A stretch of 32,979 bases of DNA. Origin: Candidatus Kurthia equi. Lineage in GTDB: Bacteria; Bacillota; Bacilli; Bacillales_A; Planococcaceae. This document shows, in pieces, positions 1 to 7,398 of this stretch. The notes under the pieces are model-generated. The model saw only the letters and a program-made list of their open reading frames with translations, was not told the DNA's origin and did no database searches. The position numbers and the translations under genes are program-made. Positions within the stretch are counted from its first letter, which is position 1. Each line of letters begins with the position of its first letter. The stretch lies in assembly GCA_018065935.1 (NCBI GenBank), contig JAGHSJ010000407.1, positions 1 to 32,979 of the forward strand, read 5' to 3'.

Positions 1-2
1 AT

Positions 3-54
3 TATAATACAATACATTATAACAAATCAGTAATATAACAGATTGCATAGGAGG
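3..54 (+). promoter_or_regulatory. candidate -10 box and RBS for yhfH
   Basis: A TATAAT hexamer at 3-8 lies about 55 bases upstream of yhfH, and a strong AGGAGG ribosome binding site occupies 49-54, eight bases before the ATG. Any -35 box would lie outside the window, so the promoter call is tentative. The ribosome binding site is clear. Confidence 0.4.
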
Positions 55-62
55 CGAAGAGA

Positions 63-188
63 ATGTTAGAAAACGTTGTAGAATTTTTCAAAAATTTACC
101 GGACAAACATTGTGCTACTTGTGGTGAAAAGATTGAGGAACAAAGCGAGTGCTATTCAAATACTTGCGAAACATGCGATTCACACTAA
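63..188 (+). CDS. yhfH: YhfH family small zinc-ribbon-like protein
   Basis: This 41-residue ORF is too short for the supplied track. It has an AGGAGG ribosome binding site at ideal spacing. The protein starts MLENVVEFFKNLP and then carries a CxxC pair (C17, C20), a lone C30 and a second CxxC (C35, C38), which suggests a small zinc-binding fold. Length, the N-terminal 'FFKNLP' and the cysteine spacing match the YhfH family of Bacillus as I remember it. The position beside yhgE also agrees with B. subtilis, where yhfH lies a few genes beyond yhgE. Its function is unknown; zinc binding is inferred from the cysteines only. Confidence 0.8.
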   Translation: MLENVVEFFKNLPDKHCATCGEKIEEQSECYSNTCETCDSH

Positions 189-263
189 GCTATACTTTTT
201 AACGCATCTGTGTCATACAAAAGAACTTGCGGAACGCGAGGGATTGCTCAGTCAAAATGAGAA

Positions 264-290
264 GATACTGCTCACTTCGTGAACAGTATC
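264..290. repeat. intergenic hairpin
   Basis: GATACTG and CAGTATC form a perfect 7-bp stem around a 13-base loop that itself contains CAC-TTC-GTG. There is no T-run, so it is not a typical terminator. It lies in the 392-bp gap between yhfH and yhgE, which otherwise holds the hairpins at 360-390, 427-467 and 527-573 and no convincing ORF. Confidence 0.5.
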
Positions 291-359
291 AGTTCATCCT
301 ACATATGTGGTTTCGTTTTAAAGAATTTCCCAAAATATTCTTAACATCCACAATGTAAC

Positions 360-390
360 TTCATATTTCATCTGAACCATGAGATATGAA
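360..390. repeat. intergenic imperfect palindrome
   Basis: TTCATATTTCAT (360-371) and ATGAGATATGAA (379-390) pair over 12 bases with one mismatch around a 7-base spacer. It could be a regulator site or an RNA hairpin. No adjacent promoter is obvious. Confidence 0.4.
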
Positions 391-426
391 CTTATATTAA
401 GTCGCTTAATAAGATACACATATATG

Positions 427-467
427 AAAAATGCTTAGAGATTCTGAACCAATCTCTAAGCATTTTT
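427..467 (+). terminator. Rho-independent terminator, probably for yhfH transcript
   Basis: AAAAATGCTTAGAGATT and its exact reverse complement form a 17-bp stem around a 7-base loop. On the plus strand a T-rich tail (TTTTTCTTTTT) follows. The stem is symmetrical enough to work in both directions. It is about 240 bases past the yhfH stop, which leaves room for a structured 3' region. Confidence 0.75.
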
Positions 468-526
468 CTTTTTGCAGTGGAAATTCACATCGTTTAGTAT
501 ATGTACGCTCAATATAACAGCAAAGC

Positions 527-573
527 AAAAAAACTCCAATCGTCGAATAATCTCGACTGATTGGAGTTTTTTA
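527..573 (-). terminator. terminator downstream of yhgE
   Basis: AAAACTCCAATC and GATTGGAGTTTT pair around an inner GTCGA/TCGAC stem with one bulged base. Read on the minus strand it ends in a run of seven T residues. It starts within ten bases of the yhgE stop codon. Confidence 0.85.
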
Positions 574-580
574 TTGATTC

Positions 581-3070
581 TTACGCTTCTGCTTCTACTT
601 TAGCCTCTGTTGCTTCACCTGAAAAACGTTTTTTAAATAATAATTGGAAGTAACCGAATGTAATAATTGAACAGCCCGCAATAATACATAGTAAAATACC
701 AATATTTTGCCAGAAGAAATGCATATCTCCTGTTGAAATAGCTGCTTTGAATCCTTGAATTGAATATTTCATTGGCATAAAGTCATTGATTGCTTGTAAT
801 GGTTTTGGAATTAATTCTAATGGGAATGTTCCTGCACTTGATGTTAATTGCAATACCATTAAGATCAAGACAATAAAGCGACCTACATCATTAAATATTG
901 TAACAAACATTTGCACTAAAGCAATAAATGTATAGCTAGCTACGAGTGCTAAGAGGAATACAGCCGCTAGATTTTCGACTTGCAAACCTAATAGTAGTTT
1001 GACTAACGCGACGATAATTATTGCCTGTAACAATCCTACTACCGCTAATACCGTTGTTTTACTCAAGTACCATGCTGCACCATTTTTAGGACGAATTGCT
1101 GGATGCACCACTGAATAAACAACTGTGACAACTAATCCGCCAATCAATAAGCCCATTGATAAGAAGTAAGGAGCAAAACCTGTCCCATAATTTTCTACAG
1201 GGCTTTTCGCTTTCGTATCTACTTTAACTGGGTTAGCTACCATACTATAAGTAGCTGGTTTTGCATGTACTTTATCCGCTTCTGTAGAGGCATCTGCAAG
1301 TTTTCCTTGCAGGCTCTTCGTACCATCTTTCAATTTTTCCGTACCATCTGCTAATTTAATCGTACCATTTTCTAATTTCAATGCGCCCGATACAAGTGTA
1401 CCTGTACCATCTGCTAATGAAGATAAACCATTAGTTAAATCATTTGAGCCTGTTTGGAGTTGGCCCATACCATTTTTCAATTCTGATGCCCCATTATTTA
1501 AACTACCTAAGCCATTTACAAGTTGTGAAGAACCACCTTGTAGTTGTGAAAGTCCAGAGTCTAATGAGCTAATCCCATTATTTAATGAAGCTGCACCATT
1601 GTCTAATTGTTTGGCTCCTTCTACTGAAGCACCCCAATTATTTTCTAGTTTTTCTGTACCAGCTGCTAATTGTTGTGTGCCCGGTTGTAATTCGTTTGCT
1701 ACTTTATCATTCATTGTAGCTGCACCAGATGCAACTTGAGCCGCACCTGCTTTTAATGTCGATAAATCATTTGTAGCTGGTAATTCAACTGCAGCCACTT
1801 TGTTATTTAACTCACTAGTACCCACACTTAAATCAGCTGCACCTGATTGTGTACTTTCTGCACCTGCATTTACTTGCTGAACTGTTGCTAATAATGTTGC
1901 TTTTTGTTCTTCTGGAATATCTAATACTTCAATTTGTTGTTGTAATGAAGCCGTACCTTGCGCTACCTGCTGTGTACCTGTTGCTAATTTGGCAGCACCA
2001 TCATTTACTTGTGCGACACCTGTTTTCAATTCGCCTACCATTGCTGGCATCGAACCGAGTCCATCTACTAATTGAGCTACACCATCTGATACTTGCTGTG
2101 AGCCAGTTGCTAATGAACCTAAGCCTGTACTCAAAGAGTCGACACCTGTATTAATAGATTGTGCACCTGCATTTAAAGCTTGAATATTACTCGTATTTCC
2201 TTCTAATCCAGAAACAAGTGAAGCTGTTCCATCTTTTAATTGAGATGAGCCCGATTGCAATTCTGAGGCACCAGATTTAGCTGAACCTATGCCTTCATTT
2301 AATTGACTTGCACCTGATTGTGCTGAGTTAGCACCATCCGCTAATTGGCTTGCACCGTCTGCTGCACTTGCTACACCATCTGCTAAGTTAGCAGAACCTT
2401 GCTGTGCTGAAGTTGCCCCTTCATTTAATTGTTTGGCACCATCTGCCGCACTCGCCACACCACCATTTAATTCAGTGGCACCATCTGCTAATTTAGTCGC
2501 CCCATTTTTCAATTTACCTGCGCCATCTGCCGCATCTCCGTAGCCATCGCCCATTTTCGCGATATTTTCAAAAAGTTGTTCGGCATATGTTTCAGAAACC
2601 TCTGTATTTACAGATTGATGAATTTTTTCAATAGCACTTTTACCAATTTGTCCACCAAGATAGTTGATTCCTTCATTTGGTGTGAATTTAATTTTCATTT
2701 TTTCAGGGTCATCTTCTAATAATGTTCCTGCATTTTTGGTGAAATCTTTTGGAATCGTAATCTGCATATAATATTTTCGATCATCCATTCCTTTTTCAGC
2801 TTTTTCAGCTGATACTAAATGAAAATCTAAAGACTTATTATTTTCTAGCTGCTCGGCTAATTCCTTACCGAGTTGCTTTTCTTCTCCATCTATTTTTGCA
2901 CCAGCATCTTGATTGACTAGTGCTACTGGTAGTTTATCTAAGTGACCATATGGATCCCAGAAAGACCATAAAAATAATCCAGCATAAATAATTGGCACAA
3001 ATAAGATGGCACATAAAGAAATCATTAACATTTTATTTTTAAATATACTGGACCACTCTGCTTTAATCAT
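581..3070 (-). CDS. yhgE: YhgE/Pip family membrane protein
   Basis: An 829-residue membrane protein of the YhgE/Pip (phage infection protein) family, related to EsaA of type VII secretion and sharing a C-terminal ABC-2-like membrane block. One transmembrane helix lies at about residues 13-35. An extracellular alpha/beta segment follows to about 175. A long stretch (about 180-600) is built of short degenerate repeats of the type GAxxLxxG, expected to form an extended helical coiled region. About five membrane helices lie between 640 and 815. The start is fixed by AAGGAGGA upstream. It lies just downstream of the TetR gene yhgD, as in B. subtilis, and has the same operator in front. The transported substrate is unknown. 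In lactococci the family acts as a phage receptor, but that role should not be assumed here. Confidence 0.85.
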   Translation of the reverse strand: MIKAEWSSIFKNKMLMISLCAILFVPIIYAGLFLWSFWDPYGHLDKLPVALVNQDAGAKIDGEEKQLGKELAEQLENNKSLDFHLVSAEKAEKGMDDRKYYMQITIPKDFTKNAGTLLEDDPEKMKIKFTPNEGINYLGGQIGKSAIEKIHQSVNTEVSETYAEQLFENIAKMGDGYGDAADGAGKLKNGATKLADGATELNGGVASAADGAKQLNEGATSAQQGSANLADGVASAADGASQLADGANSAQSGASQLNEGIGSAKSGASELQSGSSQLKDGTASLVSGLEGNTSNIQALNAGAQSINTGVDSLSTGLGSLATGSQQVSDGVAQLVDGLGSMPAMVGELKTGVAQVNDGAAKLATGTQQVAQGTASLQQQIEVLDIPEEQKATLLATVQQVNAGAESTQSGAADLSVGTSELNNKVAAVELPATNDLSTLKAGAAQVASGAATMNDKVANELQPGTQQLAAGTEKLENNWGASVEGAKQLDNGAASLNNGISSLDSGLSQLQGGSSQLVNGLGSLNNGASELKNGMGQLQTGSNDLTNGLSSLADGTGTLVSGALKLENGTIKLADGTEKLKDGTKSLQGKLADASTEADKVHAKPATYSMVANPVKVDTKAKSPVENYGTGFAPYFLSMGLLIGGLVVTVVYSVVHPAIRPKNGAAWYLSKTTVLAVVGLLQAIIIVALVKLLLGLQVENLAAVFLLALVASYTFIALVQMFVTIFNDVGRFIVLILMVLQLTSSAGTFPLELIPKPLQAINDFMPMKYSIQGFKAAISTGDMHFFWQNIGILLCIIAGCSIITFGYFQLLFKKRFSGEATEAKVEAEA

Positions 3071-3097
3071 TGTGTATTTCCTCCTTACAAAACCGAC

Positions 3098-3120
3098 TGA
3101 CCAAAATCATTTTTTAGTCA
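3098..3120. promoter_or_regulatory. candidate YhgD operator in front of yhgE
   Basis: A 23-bp inverted repeat begins TGACCAAAAT and ends TTTTTAGTCA. It has the same length and arms as the site upstream of yhgD. On the minus strand a TAAAAT hexamer directly abuts it, though no good -35 was found. Binding by YhgD is inferred from the pairing of sites with the neighbouring TetR gene. Confidence 0.65.
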
Positions 3121-3140
3121 TTTTACTGTTAAAAAATACT

Positions 3141-3710
3141 CTATGGTGTTAAGCCACCAAAGAGCGTATTTTTAAACAGATTAACGATTGTGGTTTCATC
3201 TAATTCTGTCTGATGTGTTTCTGGCCATTCTACTACAAAAGCTAAATAGGCTTTAAATAGTAAAAAGGCTACCTGCTGTGGATTACATGTTTTGATTTCG
3301 CCCTTGTCAATTGCAATTTGAATTTTACTTGCTAAATAACTGACAACAGCACTTTCGACTTTCACCAACATATTTTCTACTTGAGGTGTTCGAATTGCAT
3401 GTCCTTCTTCAACAAGCTTGGCATACAATTTATGCATTTCTCTAAATTGTAAAAGGCTCATTAAAATATTATGTGCATTATCTAAAAAAGGTGCCTTAGT
3501 ATCAATTGCTTTTTCAGTTTGTGTCTTCATTTCTTCAATCATAGAAATCACAATTTCTTGAAATAAGACATCTTTATTCGCAAAAAAAGTATAAATCGTA
3601 CCTTTTCCTACATTTGCCATACGGGCTACTTGATCCATTGTGGTAGCTTTGTAGCCGAATAGTGTAAAGGATTGATTTGCCGCTACTAATATTTCATGTC
3701 GACGATCCAT
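3141..3710 (-). CDS. yhgD: TetR/AcrR family transcriptional regulator YhgD
   Basis: A 189-residue TetR-family repressor. The N-terminal helix-turn-helix is clear: 'FTLFGYKATTMDQVA' followed by 'VGKGTIYTFFANKD' at about residues 16-47. The remaining helical domain is the ligand and dimer part, with no recognisable ligand motif. It lies 70 bases upstream of yhgE on the same strand, the arrangement seen in B. subtilis. A 23-bp inverted repeat occurs before each of the two genes, so the simplest model is autorepression plus repression of yhgE. The inducer is unknown. Confidence 0.85.
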   Translation of the reverse strand: MDRRHEILVAANQSFTLFGYKATTMDQVARMANVGKGTIYTFFANKDVLFQEIVISMIEEMKTQTEKAIDTKAPFLDNAHNILMSLLQFREMHKLYAKLVEEGHAIRTPQVENMLVKVESAVVSYLASKIQIAIDKGEIKTCNPQQVAFLLFKAYLAFVVEWPETHQTELDETTIVNLFKNTLFGGLTP

Positions 3711-3747
3711 CTTCTCACCTCTTTATTTTCCTGATGTAACAAAAAAG

Positions 3748-3770
3748 TGACCAAAAACCATTTCTGGTCA
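3748..3770. promoter_or_regulatory. candidate YhgD autoregulatory operator
   Basis: The inverted repeat TGACCA-n11-TGGTCA (23 bp overall) has additional symmetric AAA/TTT positions. It is nested in a wider AAGTGAC...GTCACTT repeat (3745-3781). It begins roughly at the expected transcription start of yhgD, so bound repressor would block initiation. The copy at 3098-3120 has the same architecture. Confidence 0.7.
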
Positions 3771-3781
3771 TCTAGTCACTT

Positions 3782-3810
3782 ATTTTATACTTTTCATAGA
3801 CAAATAGCAA
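3782..3810 (-). promoter_or_regulatory. predicted sigma-A promoter of yhgD
   Basis: On the minus strand TTGCTA and TAAAAT are separated by exactly 17 bases. The operator at 3748-3770 follows a few bases downstream. Confidence 0.6.
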
Positions 3811-3819
3811 GAACTAAAT

Positions 3820-4257
3820 TCATTTCTCAGTCTGTACTTTATTCAAATCTGGTTGCCCTATTATAAACTTCTGTTTGGGCATAACATGCAATCCACGTGC
3901 CTCTGTATGCGCATAGGCATAGTAGACACTATCAGCCTTTACTTTTGCAGTTGCTTCATAAATACCATTCTCTACATATTTAGCATCAACAAGCTGTGCA
4001 TTTGTTTTGCGTTCTCCAGATGGCCAAATTTCAAATTGAACAGATGTCGCATCTTCAATCTTTTCTTTGCCCTGTGTTACTTCAACCTGCAATAATAATT
4101 CGGTTTGATTACTATTTTTTTCGGGTGTTAAAAACTTCACTTTTACTTCCGTCAAAGTAGATGGTGTCTTATCCGCAGTTGCTTTGTCATCTTCACTACT
4201 ACAACCAGATAAAAGAATTGATACAGCAAATAAACTAATCATCCATTTTCTCATCAT
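3820..4257 (-). CDS. YtkA/FixH-like domain lipoprotein
   Basis: A 145-residue exported lipoprotein. The signal peptide MMRKWMISLFAVSILLSGC ends in a lipobox (LLSGC) with Cys at residue 19. A beta-sandwich-type domain follows (about 35-135) whose pattern 'VQFEIWPSGE ... GIYEATAKVKADSVYYAYAH' fits YtkA/FixH-like domains. Its ATG overlaps the kinase stop codon (ATGA), so it is translationally coupled as the last gene of the four-gene unit. A second ATG one codon in has better spacing from GGAG and may be the real start. It probably acts on the outer face of the membrane, either as a partner of the sensor or as a target of the system. The ligand is unknown. Confidence 0.7.
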   Translation of the reverse strand: MMRKWMISLFAVSILLSGCSSEDDKATADKTPSTLTEVKVKFLTPEKNSNQTELLLQVEVTQGKEKIEDATSVQFEIWPSGERKTNAQLVDAKYVENGIYEATAKVKADSVYYAYAHTEARGLHVMPKQKFIIGQPDLNKVQTEK

Positions 4258-5648
4258 TCAATCTCCTCCGCAATTGGAAAGGTTAATGTGATTACCGTTC
4301 CCTTGTTTACCTCACTTGTAATATTTAAATTCCCAAGCTGCGCCTTCACTAGTTGCTCTACAATAGAAAGCCCCAGACCACTGCCACCATCTGCACGACT
4401 TCTCGCTTTATTCACGCGATAAAATCGCTCTGTGACATGGGCTATATCCTCTTTAGGAATACCTATTCCCTGGTCTTCAATCTCAATTATTACTTGATTA
4501 TTTTTTATGTAGCAACGGATATTGATTTCAGTTTTAGCTTCAGAATAGCGCAAGGCATTCTCGATTAAATTGATGAAGATTTGTTTGAGTCTTAACTCAT
4601 CTGCCACAATAATCACATCATCATCAAGTGTTAGGACAAAACTGATTTCTGCTTCTTGTGCTCTCTGTTCCATCATGCTGGCTACTTCACGAATTGTCTC
4701 AGCTAATGGGAGTGGATATGCTTGCAAGGCTAATTGTTGCTCTTCAGTTCTTGAAAGTTGTAACAACTCATTCGTTAATTTTTCCATTCGAGCGGCTTCA
4801 CGAACAATTAATTGTAATTTTTCTGATTGGTCCTCTGCTTTAATTGTCCCTGATAAAATAGCTTCTCCATACCCTTTCACATAACTAATAGGGGTTCTTA
4901 ATTCATGGGAGACGTTTTCTAAAAACTGACGCTGTCTTTGATCTTCACGCTCAATTGATTGTGCCATTTCATTAAATGTGGCGGCGAGCTTACCAATCTC
5001 ATCTTTTGAATTTGTTTCCACTCTTGTTGAATAATCGCCTTTAGATAACTTCTTGGCAGCTAGCTGTAGCTGACGAAGTGGCTTCATTATGAGTCTAATC
5101 CCCTTGAACAAAACAAATCCCATAATGATTAAAAAGATGAAGGCTGCCAAAATCAATAGCACCACTTCTTTAGACGCGAGTTCTGTAATTTTTTCTAGCG
5201 GAAAATAAAGATATAAAATACCCTCTAATCGTTGATTTTCCACTAATGGGATGACGACAGAAATGACCTGACGATCAAACCGCTTCTCATACCCTTGTTT
5301 AGAGATGATATTCCCTTTTAAAAGTTCCTGTCGCTCATCTGCTCCAATCAATGTATCGTAATCAATATCAAAAGGGACACATGCACTTAATTCACGTGGA
5401 TTCCTTACAGCAAATACATTAATATTGGCATAGCTATTATACCGATCGACATCTGCGACTAATTCATCCGTTACTTTTCCACCCTCATACATCGTGGCTA
5501 ATTTATTGCCAACTTCAATCATCGAATTTTCCGCATCTTGAACATATAGTCTTTCATACAAATAATTGGTCAAACTATACATAATCATGACGGTCACAGC
5601 GATGGAAGCTAGGACAAATAGCCAGATTTTTGTTGAGATTTTTTTCAT
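4254..5648 (-). CDS. two-component sensor histidine kinase
   Basis: A 464-residue membrane sensor kinase. Transmembrane helices lie at about 9-29 and 162-182 and enclose a sensor domain of about 130 residues outside the cell. HAMP (about 183-235) and HisKA follow, with the phosphorylated His at 248 in 'NVSHELRTP'. The ATPase domain has an N box (NLIENALRYS), G1 (DQGIGI) and G2 (GGSGLGLSI). It overlaps the regulator by ATGA at 5645-5648 and the downstream lipoprotein by ATGA, showing tight co-translation. The sensor domain is not one I recognise, so the signal is unknown. The two lipoproteins in the operon point to an envelope or extracytoplasmic cue. Confidence 0.88.
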   Translation of the reverse strand: MKKISTKIWLFVLASIAVTVMIMYSLTNYLYERLYVQDAENSMIEVGNKLATMYEGGKVTDELVADVDRYNSYANINVFAVRNPRELSACVPFDIDYDTLIGADERQELLKGNIISKQGYEKRFDRQVISVVIPLVENQRLEGILYLYFPLEKITELASKEVVLLILAAFIFLIIMGFVLFKGIRLIMKPLRQLQLAAKKLSKGDYSTRVETNSKDEIGKLAATFNEMAQSIEREDQRQRQFLENVSHELRTPISYVKGYGEAILSGTIKAEDQSEKLQLIVREAARMEKLTNELLQLSRTEEQQLALQAYPLPLAETIREVASMMEQRAQEAEISFVLTLDDDVIIVADELRLKQIFINLIENALRYSEAKTEINIRCYIKNNQVIIEIEDQGIGIPKEDIAHVTERFYRVNKARSRADGGSGLGLSIVEQLVKAQLGNLNITSEVNKGTVITLTFPIAEEIE

Positions 5649-6325
5649 TGTCGTTCCTCAAAACGATAGCCAATTCCCCAAACGGTTTGAATAATTTTAC
5701 TATATTCTTTGCCTAGCTTTAGACGCAAAGTTTTAATATGTGTATCAACCGTTCGAGTACCTCCTGCATAACCTAATGACCAGATTTTTTCGAGTAATTG
5801 TTCACGTGTATATACGATATTTGGTTGTTTCATAAAAAGATGTAACAAATCAAATTCCTTCAGTGTCAAAGGAACTTCCCTGTCTTCCACTGTTACACGA
5901 CGCGCAATTTCATCTAATACAATGTCACCACTTATAATTATATGTTGCTTAGCTGGATTAAGTTGTGGCTCATAACGACGCATAACGGCTTGTATACGAG
6001 CGACTAATTCGGTTGCACTGAATGGTTTAACAATATAATCATCACCGCCAAGTGTTAGCCCTCTAACTTTATCTTCATTTGCATCTTTGGCTGTTAAGAA
6101 AATAACCGGAACATTGGACTGTCTACGAATACTCGCACAAACTTGAAAGCCATTCTCATCAGGCATCATGACATCTAGAAGCACTAAATCAATCTTTTCT
6201 TGAGCTAATTTTTGATAGGCCGCCCGTCCATTCTCCGCTTGAAATGTGTTCATATTTTCTTGGCTTAGCATTAATGAAATCAAGTCACGCATATCGCGCT
6301 CATCATCCACAATTAAAATATTCAT
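5645..6325 (-). CDS. OmpR/PhoB-family response regulator
   Basis: A 226-residue response regulator. The receiver domain has the acidic pair D7-D8, phosphoacceptor D51 (LLDVMMPD), switch Thr78 and Lys100. A C-terminal winged helix follows (about 130-224) with 'LTLKEFDLLHLFM', 'TREQLLEKIW' and 'RTVDTHIKTLRLKL', typical of OmpR/PhoB. It starts directly after the TAA of the upstream lipoprotein gene, with GAGGTGA serving as ribosome binding site inside that gene's end. It is presumably phosphorylated by the adjoining kinase. Candidate targets include its own operon and perhaps the neighbouring heme or yhgDE genes; this is speculative. Confidence 0.9.
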   Translation of the reverse strand: MNILIVDDERDMRDLISLMLSQENMNTFQAENGRAAYQKLAQEKIDLVLLDVMMPDENGFQVCASIRRQSNVPVIFLTAKDANEDKVRGLTLGGDDYIVKPFSATELVARIQAVMRRYEPQLNPAKQHIIISGDIVLDEIARRVTVEDREVPLTLKEFDLLHLFMKQPNIVYTREQLLEKIWSLGYAGGTRTVDTHIKTLRLKLGKEYSKIIQTVWGIGYRFEERQ

Positions 6326-7276
6326 TTATTTCACCTCACGCACTAGTAGTTGAAAAGGACCTTTTCCTACTTTTACTTTTTTCGTCACTTGATGATTTTC
6401 CACCCAATAAAGCGTTTTATCATCATACCCAGCTACAATTATGGCTTGCTGGAAACTTGTAAGAGCAAAAGGATTTGAGCCAATTTCTTTTTGCCAAATA
6501 ACTCGTCGCTCATTATCTAACTCATATAATTTACTTTCACCGTGACTAAGAACAAATTCATCATCGCCTAATTTTGCAAATGCAATCGGCATAATAGGTA
6601 ATTCAATCTCACCTACTAGTTCGCCAGTTGTAGGATTAATTCGCTGTACTTTAGAGTTTGGTTTTTCTCCAGCTCCATGTCCACCAATCCATAATTCATT
6701 TCCTATAAAATCAATCCCATGCGAAGATTTAGGAATTGTAATTTTTTTCGCCAGTTTCAAATTATCTGCGTGTAGTACGGACATGAATGTATCCTTAAAA
6801 TTAATCACGTATACAAAGTTCGTATCGGATGCCATTGCCATCGGATAAAGACCCGTTTTTACTTCTTCTACTTGTTTTCCTTGTTCCGTATAAGAAGTAA
6901 CAGTATTATATTCACCATTTGCTATATAAAATTGTTTTGTTTTCGTATTGTAATAAGTATTTGTTGTTCCTTTTTTAAGCTTAATTTTTTTCTTGAGATT
7001 TCCAGAGCTTAATTGATATAAATCAGCATGTTGAAGTTGATTGCCATAAAGTAAAATGGCATCCTCACCTACTAATGTAGCACCCGTATAGGCTTCTTCT
7101 AATTGCCAAGAAGCAAGTGGCTCAGCAGAATCATTAAAAAAATCAACTGATGGTTGCAAAATATTTACTGAAGCAATGAAGTTTTGTTCCTTCGGTATCC
7201 CATCGTAACTCTTTTCTCCACAAGCTGTTAATACGACGAAGAGGACAACAAAATAAAGAATATATATTTTTTTCAT
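6326..7276 (-). CDS. beta-propeller lipoprotein of the two-component cassette
   Basis: The ORF track starts at a TTG (7294), but the AGGAGG box at 7283-7288 lies inside that extension, so the ATG at 7276 is used, giving 316 residues. The protein has a signal peptide with lipobox LTAC (Cys at about 19). Repeated strands such as 'FYIANGEYNTVTSYTEQGK', 'FVYVINFKDTFMSVL' and 'LWIGGHGAGEK' resemble YncE/cytochrome-d1-type beta-propellers. No catalytic residues are evident. It is the first gene of the operon, so this lipoprotein may present a ligand to the kinase or report envelope state. The family assignment is by repeat pattern only. Confidence 0.65.
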   Translation of the reverse strand: MKKIYILYFVVLFVVLTACGEKSYDGIPKEQNFIASVNILQPSVDFFNDSAEPLASWQLEEAYTGATLVGEDAILLYGNQLQHADLYQLSSGNLKKKIKLKKGTTNTYYNTKTKQFYIANGEYNTVTSYTEQGKQVEEVKTGLYPMAMASDTNFVYVINFKDTFMSVLHADNLKLAKKITIPKSSHGIDFIGNELWIGGHGAGEKPNSKVQRINPTTGELVGEIELPIMPIAFAKLGDDEFVLSHGESKLYELDNERRVIWQKEIGSNPFALTSFQQAIIVAGYDDKTLYWVENHQVTKKVKVGKGPFQLLVREVK

Positions 7277-7298
7277 ACGCTGCCTCCTTTTCAACTTA

Positions 7299-7326
7299 AT
7301 TGTAATGGATATTTGTGAAAAAACAA
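7299..7326 (-). promoter_or_regulatory. predicted promoter of the two-component cassette
   Basis: On the minus strand TTGTTT and TACAAT are separated by 16 bases, ending 22 bases before the ATG of the beta-propeller lipoprotein gene. No internal promoter was noticed in the tightly packed genes downstream. Confidence 0.5.
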
Positions 7327-7356
7327 TGAAATACCTAAATTTACCTTTTTAGACAT

Positions 7357-7398
7357 AAAAGAGCTATTTTAGAGAATTCCCTCTAAAATAGCTCTTTT
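7357..7398 (-). terminator. terminator overlapping the 3' end of hemY
   Basis: AAAAGAGCTATTTTAGAG and its exact complement form an 18-bp stem with a 6-base loop. The 5' half of the RNA hairpin contains the last codons and the TAG of hemY (7383-7385). On the minus strand the T-tract is short (TTTT), but the stem is long. It separates the heme operon from the two-component cassette. Confidence 0.75.

Noticed and set aside
1849-2154. plus-strand ORF opposite yhgE
   Set aside because: Leucine-rich shadow of the repeat coding region, with no ribosome binding site.
1270-2533. CRISPR-like or direct-repeat array
   Set aside because: The repetition is codon-level repetition of a GAxxLxxG protein motif within yhgE; there are no constant-length spacers.
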